Shown here piece after piece: positions 5,850 through 11,352 of a DNA stretch of 11,352 nucleotides. The stretch lies in NCBI GenBank assembly GCA_016284115.1, contig JAEEOD010000096.1, positions 1-11,352 on the forward strand. The letters run 5' to 3'. Source of the stretch: Bacteroidaceae bacterium. Its GTDB lineage: Bacteria > Bacteroidota > Bacteroidia > Bacteroidales > Bacteroidaceae. A program made the position numbers and the translations under genes. How positions within the stretch are numbered: position 1 is the stretch's first letter; each line of letters begins with the position of its first letter. The notes under the pieces were generated by a model that was not told where the DNA came from, did no database searches, and saw nothing but the letters and a program-made list of their open reading frames with translations.

Positions 5850-6827
5850 ATGAAAAGACCTCTGAAATATATACTATTCATGATGATAATAGTTAACATG
5901 TCTATTTCATGTACAGAAAGTAACTTCCAAGATGAAAAAATGGTTCTTCCAGATAACCTTATAGCAGATAATACTGAAGGGAACGACACAACTAATTCAA
6001 CAGGAAAAGATTCTTTGAATTCGTATAAAAGTGATTCTATCACAGGAAATACAACAAATAATACACCTAGTGAAGAATCAATTATTAGTGTTTACAAAGA
6101 TTCACTTATCATCGCACATTGGAATATTGGCCATTTTGCAAACGGGAGATACTTTGACACAAATATTACATCTGAAAACTATTCTGAAAAACGGTCCCAA
6201 TACATAAGTATAATAGACAGCCTAAAAACTGACATTTTTGCCGTTTGTGAATACAATCCTAATTTTGACAGAGATGGTAACCTAGCACGTGATGCCATAT
6301 TCTATATGTACAACTATGCTAGCATTGGACCTAAATATACATATAACTGTAATGCCATTTTTACAAAAGATATACCTCTAGAAAAGGAAAAATTTACAGA
6401 ATTTTGCAATCATGCACAAAGTAGATATATGCAATCTGCAGAGATTCGGGTCAACGATAATAATATTATAGTAATAGAAACCCATCTTGATTTTAACCAA
6501 GGTGAAAATGGTGCGGAGTATCGCAAAAGCCAAATACAGGAACTGATAGATTTAACGAAGGATTATGAATGTGCCATTATCTGTGCCGACTACAATATAG
6601 CCAGTATATCAGAATATAATGCATTCAAAGACGCTGGTTTCACTTTGGCTAATTGCGGAGATTTTGGAAGATTTAATACGGCATCTGCAGCCAAACCCTC
6701 ATCTCCCATTGATAACATCGTTGTAAAAGGATTAAAGATATCAAATGTAGAAACATATGCGCTACCAAACCTAAGTGACCATTGTATTTTAAAATGTACC
6801 TTATTTTTTATTAAAGATTCAATATAA
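5850..6827 (+). CDS. Predicted lipoprotein of the endonuclease/exonuclease/phosphatase (EEP) superfamily
   Basis: This is a 325-residue exported protein. Residues 1-21 form a type II signal: basic MKRPLK, a hydrophobic core, and the lipobox SIS-Cys21. Residues 22 to about 85 are a Ser/Thr/Asn/Asp-rich linker. A complete EEP catalytic set follows: Asn92 (HWNIGH), Glu134 (VCEYN), His212 and Asp214 (ETHLDF), Asp247 and Asn249 (CADYN), Asp288 and Asn289 (PIDNI), Asp310 and His311 (LSDH). The family are metal-dependent hydrolases of phosphoesters (nucleic acids, inositol phosphates, sphingomyelin); the substrate here cannot be told. The tether places it in the periplasm or on the cell surface, away from the cytosolic rhamnose enzymes around it. 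Its TAA overlaps the rfbD ATG by one base, implying translational coupling. Its DNA is clearly richer in A+T than rfbB or gmd. No good ribosome site precedes ATG 5850, but the signal peptide begins there, supporting this start. Confidence 0.85.
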   Translation: MKRPLKYILFMMIIVNMSISCTESNFQDEKMVLPDNLIADNTEGNDTTNSTGKDSLNSYKSDSITGNTTNNTPSEESIISVYKDSLIIAHWNIGHFANGRYFDTNITSENYSEKRSQYISIIDSLKTDIFAVCEYNPNFDRDGNLARDAIFYMYNYASIGPKYTYNCNAIFTKDIPLEKEKFTEFCNHAQSRYMQSAEIRVNDNNIIVIETHLDFNQGENGAEYRKSQIQELIDLTKDYECAIICADYNIASISEYNAFKDAGFTLANCGDFGRFNTASAAKPSSPIDNIVVKGLKISNVETYALPNLSDHCILKCTLFFIKDSI

Positions 6828-7720
6828 TGAACGTATTAGTTACAGGAGCCAATGGGCAATTAGGCAATGAAATGCAGATTGTTACGCAAGGCTGCATAGA
6901 CAATTATATCTTTACAGATGTCGTTGGCGATTACCAAAAGTTGGATATCACCAATGCCAATGACGTAATGAAGATGGTTCAAGACAATCATATAGATATT
7001 ATTGTCAATTGTGCCGCTTATACAAATGTGGACAAAGCGGAAGACGAAGCGGATTTCTGCGAGGTTCTTAACTCAAAAGCCGTAGAAAATCTTGCTATTG
7101 CCATAAAATCGGTTAACGGATTGTTAATCCACATTTCAACCGATTATGTGTTTGGAGGTAATCAGAATAACACTCCTTGTACAGAAGAGGAGAAAGAAAA
7201 TCCCACAGGCGTTTATGGTTTAACCAAACTACATGGTGAACAAGCTATCAAATCTGTAGGCTGTAAACATACCATTCTCCGAACCGCTTGGCTATATAGT
7301 GAATTTGGAAAGAATTTTGTGAAGACCATGCTGAATCTCACTGAAACAAAACCTATGCTGAAAGTTGTATTCGACCAAGTAGGAACACCGACTTATGCTT
7401 TGGATTTGGCAAAAACCATAGTCAAAATTATTGATGACTATAAATCTGAAGCATCCAAAGAAAGCTATTCCAAAACAGGCATTTATCATTTTTCGAACGA
7501 AGGTGTTTGCAGTTGGTTTGATTTCACCAAAATGATTGCAGAAATAGCAGACCATAAGAATTGTGACATTCAGCCTTGCCATAGCAGTGAATTTCCTAGT
7601 AAGGTAATTCGTCCCAATTATTCTGTCTTAGACAAAACCAAAGTTAAAGAAACATTCAGTTTAGATATTCCCTATTGGACAGATTCACTCCGGAACTGCA
7701 TTAACAACCTAGCAAAATAA
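6827..7720 (+). CDS. rfbD: dTDP-4-dehydrorhamnose reductase
   Basis: RfbD carries out the last step of dTDP-L-rhamnose synthesis, reducing dTDP-4-keto-L-rhamnose with NAD(P)H. The 297-residue protein is a short-chain reductase of normal family length: [10 protein letters not shown] (6-15) binds the cofactor, [13 protein letters not shown] (61-73) and STDYVFGG (104-111; Thr105) line the site, and YGLTK (130-134) supplies the Tyr130/Lys134 pair. RTAWLY (152-157), [14 protein letters not shown] (182-195) and RPNYSVLDK (262-270) are the usual substrate-binding elements. Its ATG overlaps the stop of the EEP lipoprotein gene (TAATG), so it may depend on that gene's translation. rfbA follows after seven bases. 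Confidence 0.95.
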   Translation: MNVLVTGANGQLGNEMQIVTQGCIDNYIFTDVVGDYQKLDITNANDVMKMVQDNHIDIIVNCAAYTNVDKAEDEADFCEVLNSKAVENLAIAIKSVNGLLIHISTDYVFGGNQNNTPCTEEEKENPTGVYGLTKLHGEQAIKSVGCKHTILRTAWLYSEFGKNFVKTMLNLTETKPMLKVVFDQVGTPTYALDLAKTIVKIIDDYKSEASKESYSKTGIYHFSNEGVCSWFDFTKMIAEIADHKNCDIQPCHSSEFPSKVIRPNYSVLDKTKVKETFSLDIPYWTDSLRNCINNLAK

Positions 7721-7727
7721 ACTCAAT

Positions 7728-8636
7728 ATGAAAGGAATAGTATTAGCTGGCGGTAGCGGGACGCGCCTCTACCCTATCACCAAAGGCATCAGCAAACAGC
7801 TGATTCCCATTTTTGACAAGCCTATGATATACTATCCAATATCTGTATTGATGTTGGCCGGTATCCGAGATATTCTTATTATTTCCACCCCAACCGATCT
7901 TCCTGGTTTTAAGCGTTTATTAGGCGACGGAAGCAATTTCGGAGTGAACTTTGAATATGCTGAGCAACCTTCTCCTGACGGGTTGGCACAAGCTTTCATT
8001 ATAGGAGAACAATTCATAGGAAATGATTCTGTATGCCTGGTCCTCGGCGACAACATCTTTTATGGTGCAGGATTTACCACACAATTACGTCGAAGTGTTG
8101 AAGCCGCAGAAAGAGACGCCAAGGCAACTGTCTTTGGCTATTGGGTCAATGATCCTGAACGATATGGTGTAGCAGAATTCGACAATGAGGGGAATTGTCT
8201 TTCTATAGAAGAGAAGCCTCTGCACCCCAAAAGCAACTATGCGGTGGTAGGACTCTATTTCTATCCAAACAAAGTTGTGGAAGTAGCCATGAACATCAAA
8301 CCTTCAGCTCGAGGCGAACTAGAAATCACAACCGTTAATCAAGAATTCCTAAAAGACGGAAAATTAAAAGTACAGACTTTAGGGCGTGGATTTGCTTGGC
8401 TTGACACTGGAACTCACGACAGTCTTAGCGAAGCCTCCACGTTTGTGGAGGTTATAGAAAAACGCCAAGGACTGAAAATAGCGTGTCTGGAGGGAATTGC
8501 ATTCCGCAAGAAATGGATTTCGGCCGAAAAACTACGTGAGATAGCCCAACCCATGATTAAGAACGATTATGGCAAATATCTTCTAAAAGTCATCGACGAG
8601 GTGGGACGTACAGGAAAAGAGAATTTGGATTATTAA
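7728..8636 (+). CDS. rfbA: Glucose-1-phosphate thymidylyltransferase
   Basis: RfbA joins dTTP and glucose-1-phosphate to make dTDP-glucose, the entry step of the dTDP-sugar branch, and is commonly inhibited by dTDP-L-rhamnose. The 302-residue protein has the nucleotidyltransferase signature [13 protein letters not shown] (6-18), [16 protein letters not shown] (22-37), PDGLAQAF (83-90), LGDNIFYG (106-113; Asp108 metal site), ERYGVAEFD (144-152), IEEKP (160-164), the sugar-binding [11 protein letters not shown] (194-204) and [10 protein letters not shown] (224-233). Length and motifs match the RmlA family fully. It lies seven bases after rfbD and 23 bases before rfbB. Confidence 0.97.
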   Translation: MKGIVLAGGSGTRLYPITKGISKQLIPIFDKPMIYYPISVLMLAGIRDILIISTPTDLPGFKRLLGDGSNFGVNFEYAEQPSPDGLAQAFIIGEQFIGNDSVCLVLGDNIFYGAGFTTQLRRSVEAAERDAKATVFGYWVNDPERYGVAEFDNEGNCLSIEEKPLHPKSNYAVVGLYFYPNKVVEVAMNIKPSARGELEITTVNQEFLKDGKLKVQTLGRGFAWLDTGTHDSLSEASTFVEVIEKRQGLKIACLEGIAFRKKWISAEKLREIAQPMIKNDYGKYLLKVIDEVGRTGKENLDY

Positions 8637-8659
8637 GAAATACCATTATCGGTTAAAAT

Positions 8660-9790
8660 ATGAGAACAATTGTCATTACCGGCGGTGCCGGATTCATCGG
8701 AAGTCATGTAGTTCGCCTCTTCGTGAACAAGTATCCCGACTATCACATCATCAACCTCGACAAACTCACGTATGCTGGAAACCTCGCTAACCTGAAGGAC
8801 ATCGAAGACAAGCCCAACTACGAGTTTGTGAAGATGGATATCTGCGACTTCGACGCTTTCTATCAGCTGATGCAGGACAAGAAGGTGGACGGCATCATCC
8901 ATCTCGCTGCTGAGTCGCACGTAGACCGTTCCATCAAAGACCCCTTCACCTTCGCCAAGACCAACGTGATGGGAACGCTCTCATTGCTGCAGGCCGCAAA
9001 ACTTTACTGGGAGTCGCTCCCCGAACGCTACGAAGGGAAGCGATTCTATCATATTTCTACCGACGAGGTGTATGGTGCCTTAAAACTGACCAACCCCGAA
9101 GGTATTGAGTCGCCCTTCACCACCACTGCCTCATCAGAGCATCACCATGCCTACGGCAAGGATTTCTTCGTTGAGACTACGAAATATACGCCCCACTCCC
9201 CCTACTCTGCCTCAAAGGCTTCAAGTGACCACTTCGTGCGTGCCTACCACGACACTTACGGAATGCCAACCATCGTTACCAACTGTTCGAACAACTATGG
9301 CCCATATCAGTTCCCTGAGAAACTGATTCCGCTCTTCATCAACAACATCCGTCACCGCAAGCCACTGCCCGTCTATGGCAAGGGTGAGAACGTGCGCGAC
9401 TGGCTGTTCGTGGAAGACCACGCTCGTGCCATCGACCTGATTTTCCATAAGGGAATCATTGCCGAAACCTATAATATCGGAGGCTTCAACGAATGGAAGA
9501 ACATCGACATCATTAAGGTGGTCATCAAAACCGTTGACCGGCTGCTTGGCCGCAAGGAAGGAGAAGACATGGATCTCATCACATACGTCACCGACCGTCT
9601 GGGACACGATGCCCGCTATGCCATCGACTCCCGCAAACTGAAGGAAGAACTCGGGTGGGAGCCTTCACTTCAGTTCGAGGAAGGTATCGAAAAGACCGTC
9701 CGTTGGTATCTCGACAATCAGGAATGGCTCGACAACATTACCTCTGGAGATTACGAGAAGTATTACGATTCAATGTATTCTCATCGTTAA
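8660..9790 (+). CDS. rfbB: dTDP-glucose 4,6-dehydratase
   Basis: RfbB makes dTDP-4-keto-6-deoxy-D-glucose, used by RfbC toward rhamnose and possibly by the aminotransferase just downstream. The 376-residue protein is an NAD-dependent extended short-chain dehydrogenase: TGGAGFIGSHV (7-17), HLAAESHVDRSI (81-92), STDEVYG (133-139; Thr134, Asp135 and Glu136 are the catalytic trio), YSASK (182-186; Tyr182 and Lys186), NNYGPYQFPEKLIPLF (211-226), GENVRDWLFVEDHARA (242-257) and TDRLGHDARYAID (311-323). A segment at 141-177, rich in Thr/Ser/His, is somewhat longer than in E. coli and, I believe, common in Bacteroidota. Its codons are noticeably GC-richer than rfbD and the EEP gene, so the cassette is not uniform in composition. 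Confidence 0.97.
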   Translation: MRTIVITGGAGFIGSHVVRLFVNKYPDYHIINLDKLTYAGNLANLKDIEDKPNYEFVKMDICDFDAFYQLMQDKKVDGIIHLAAESHVDRSIKDPFTFAKTNVMGTLSLLQAAKLYWESLPERYEGKRFYHISTDEVYGALKLTNPEGIESPFTTTASSEHHHAYGKDFFVETTKYTPHSPYSASKASSDHFVRAYHDTYGMPTIVTNCSNNYGPYQFPEKLIPLFINNIRHRKPLPVYGKGENVRDWLFVEDHARAIDLIFHKGIIAETYNIGGFNEWKNIDIIKVVIKTVDRLLGRKEGEDMDLITYVTDRLGHDARYAIDSRKLKEELGWEPSLQFEEGIEKTVRWYLDNQEWLDNITSGDYEKYYDSMYSHR

Positions 9791-9808
9791 TTTTATAACA
9801 GAAATAAG

Positions 9809-10918
9809 ATGAACAAAAACAACATAACCGTAACATCCCCACTCCTTCCTAATCTCGATGAGTTTCACGAGATGTTGAAGGAAATCTGGGACAGCAAATG
9901 GATTACCAATAATGGTTCTTTCCACAAACAGCTTGAAAAAGCTCTTGCAGAGTATTTGAGAGTACCATATATCAGTCTATTCACCAATGGAACGCTGCCC
10001 CTGCTGACAGCATTACAAGCACTTCGCATAAGTGGAGAGGTAATCACCACACCATACAGTTTTGTAGCTACTACACATAGCATTTGGTGGAATGGCTGCA
10101 AACCAGTATTTGTGGACATCGATCCAGCAACAGGCAACATCGATCCCGATAAGATTGAGGCAGCCATCACGCCAAAAACAACCGCCATCATGCCCGTCCA
10201 CGTCTATGGTAAGCCATGTGATACAGAACGAATAAAAGAAATCGCTGACAAATACGGACTAAAGGTTATCTACGATGCTGCCCATGCTTTCGGTGTGGAA
10301 GTAAATGGTGAAAGTGTTCTGAATGCAGGTGATATGAGTACGCTAAGTTTCCATGCCACCAAGGTATACAACACACTGGAGGGCGGAGCCTTGGTGATGC
10401 ACGACGAACAGACCAAAAAGCGTATCGACTACCTGAAGAACTTCGGCTTTGCCGGAGAAACAGAAGTGGTCGCTCCCGGTATCAACAGCAAGGTGGATGA
10501 GGTACGTAGTGCTTATGGCCTATTAAACCTTCGTCAGGTAGATTCCGCTATTGAAGCACGTCATCAAGTGGCTACTAAATACCGTGAGGCATTAAGAAAC
10601 ATTAAAGGCATCACATTCTTTGATGATATGCCTGGTGTTAAGCATAACTATAGTTATTTCCCTATCTTTATTAATGCAGAAGAATACGGCATGACTCGCG
10701 ACGAACTCTATTTCAAAATGAAAGAACAGGGAGTGCTTGGCCGCCGCTATTTCTACCCGCTCATCAGCACTTTCAGCACCTATCGTGGCCTGCCGAGTGC
10801 TGCTCCTGAGAACCTTCCTGTTGCAACAAGAATAGCCAATGAGGTCATTTGTTTGCCTATGCACCACTTATTGACAGATATAGATATTAATAGAGTTCTT
10901 AATTGTGTGATTGGGTAA
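9809..10918 (+). CDS. DegT/DnrJ/EryC1/StrS sugar aminotransferase (VioA-like)
   Basis: This pyridoxal-phosphate enzyme transfers an amino group, usually from glutamate, to a keto-sugar nucleotide. The 369-residue protein has NGTLPLLTAL (60-69), VITTPYSFVATTHSI (78-92), PVFVDIDPATGNIDPDKIE (99-117), MPVHVYGKPCD (128-138), DAAHAFG (156-162; Asp156 contacts the cofactor ring nitrogen), STLSFHATK (177-185; Lys185 forms the Schiff base) and GRRYFYPL (311-318). The FHATK...TLEGGA block looks to me most like enzymes making dTDP-4-amino-4,6-dideoxyglucose, which would use the RfbB product. GDP-perosamine synthase activity, using the Gmd product, is the main alternative. No 3,4-ketoisomerase (needed for 3-amino sugars) or acetyltransferase partner is in the window. 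It follows rfbB after 18 bases and is probably last in that operon. Confidence 0.88.
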   Translation: MNKNNITVTSPLLPNLDEFHEMLKEIWDSKWITNNGSFHKQLEKALAEYLRVPYISLFTNGTLPLLTALQALRISGEVITTPYSFVATTHSIWWNGCKPVFVDIDPATGNIDPDKIEAAITPKTTAIMPVHVYGKPCDTERIKEIADKYGLKVIYDAAHAFGVEVNGESVLNAGDMSTLSFHATKVYNTLEGGALVMHDEQTKKRIDYLKNFGFAGETEVVAPGINSKVDEVRSAYGLLNLRQVDSAIEARHQVATKYREALRNIKGITFFDDMPGVKHNYSYFPIFINAEEYGMTRDELYFKMKEQGVLGRRYFYPLISTFSTYRGLPSAAPENLPVATRIANEVICLPMHHLLTDIDINRVLNCVIG

Positions 10919-10988
10919 TAAGCGTTCTATAATTAACAACATTTTGAGAAAAAAACTATCCCTACACCGTTTATAACAATATATCATT

Positions 10989-11352
10989 ATGCCGTCACTG
11001 TTTGAAACACAAATAAACACACCATTTGATCCAGCGTCTTTAAGGGTTGAGGTAAAAAACACCACAGTTGGGCAACTGGCTGATATGCTGAGAAATAATA
11101 TGATTGATTTGCAGCCAGATTTTCAAAGGCATGGTAATTTGTGGGGCAGAGCAAAGAAAAGTAGGCTCATAGAATCAATTATCTTAGGGCTGCCCTTACC
11201 AAGTTTCTATTTCTATATTGACTCTGAACAAGAAAAATGGGTTGTAATAGATGGATTACAGCGTCTATGTTCCATTTACGATTTTATGGTAGAAAAGAAA
11301 CTTAAGTTAACGGGGCTTCAGTTTTTGAACAAAGAACACAAAGGACATCAAT
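10989..11352 (+). CDS. DUF262 domain protein (GmrSD-related), 5' part, cut by the window edge
   Basis: The first 121 codons are present and the frame is open to the last base. The visible part contains IDLQPDFQRHGNLWGRAKKS (39-58), RLIESIILGLPLPSFYFY (from residue 59), then VVIDGLQRLCSIYDF. This is the DUF262 layout: QPDFQR, W...KSRLIES, LGLPLP and a D-G-x-Q-R loop, a ParB-like fold thought to bind or hydrolyse nucleotides. Here the usual DGQQR reads DGLQR. Full-length relatives include the N-terminal part of the modification-dependent restriction enzyme GmrSD (with an HNH/DUF1524 nuclease) and stand-alone DUF262 proteins; the C-terminus needed to tell is missing. ATG 10989 is the first start after the 70-base gap. 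It probably begins another module, possibly defence-related, not part of sugar synthesis. Confidence 0.82.
   Translation, partial: MPSLFETQINTPFDPASLRVEVKNTTVGQLADMLRNNMIDLQPDFQRHGNLWGRAKKSRLIESIILGLPLPSFYFYIDSEQEKWVVIDGLQRLCSIYDFMVEKKLKLTGLQFLNKEHKGHQ

Noticed and set aside
9221..9607. 128-codon reverse-strand frame within rfbB
   Set aside because: rfbB is complete and conserved over this stretch; the reverse frame has no recognisable domain or own promoter.

Overview
The window looks like part of a surface-polysaccharide (O-antigen, capsule or exopolysaccharide) locus from a member of the Bacteroidota, most likely order Bacteroidales (Bacteroides/Prevotella type). The signs are: promoter boxes of the form TAnnTTTG (twice as TACCTTTGCAC) instead of TATAAT, mostly weak Shine-Dalgarno sequences, a Bacteroidales-style lipoprotein signal, and proteins that read like Bacteroidota versions of their families. 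The genus is inference. All genes are on the + strand.

Layout. (1) Positions 1-364 hold no gene I can support, but are dense in structure: a hexamer repeat, a direct repeat, a perfect inverted repeat overlapping a TAnnTTTG promoter, and a second hairpin near the expected transcript start. (2) Positions 365-3727 hold manC, gmd and fcl, tightly spaced: the pathway from mannose-1-phosphate to GDP-mannose to GDP-L-fucose. (3) Positions 3728-4690 are a visibly AT-rich island with one family 2 glycosyltransferase. (4) Positions 4691-4849 are a second, truncated copy of the last 52 codons of fcl. It is about 91% identical in DNA, with almost all differences synonymous. The glycosyltransferase island is therefore bracketed by two fcl 3' ends, which looks like a recombination scar. 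(5) Positions 4850-5139 are a leader with a good TACCTTTGCAC promoter and a possible 23-codon ORF. (6) Positions 5140-9790 hold the four dTDP-L-rhamnose genes in the order rfbC, rfbD, rfbA, rfbB. A predicted lipoprotein of the endonuclease/exonuclease/phosphatase (EEP) superfamily sits between rfbC and rfbD and overlaps rfbD by one base. (7) Positions 9809-10918 encode a DegT/DnrJ/EryC1/StrS sugar aminotransferase. (8) From 10989 to the window edge is the start of a DUF262 (ParB-like fold, GmrSD-related) protein, probably outside the polysaccharide pathway.

How the genes fit together: ManC, Gmd and Fcl make GDP-L-fucose; RfbA, RfbB, RfbC and RfbD make dTDP-L-rhamnose; and the aminotransferase can draw on a 4-keto-6-deoxy-sugar nucleotide made by RfbB (or Gmd) to make an amino-deoxy sugar. 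The glycosyltransferase would add one sugar to the repeat unit. No flippase, polymerase, chain-length regulator, initiating transferase or UpxY-type antiterminator is visible, so this is only a piece of the locus. Composition changes several times along the window, in keeping with a mosaic, exchange-prone region.

The most unusual items are the diverged fcl remnant, the EEP lipoprotein coupled to rhamnose synthesis, and an intergenic-type 7-base repeat inside gmd. I see no CRISPR array, transposase, tRNA or rRNA.
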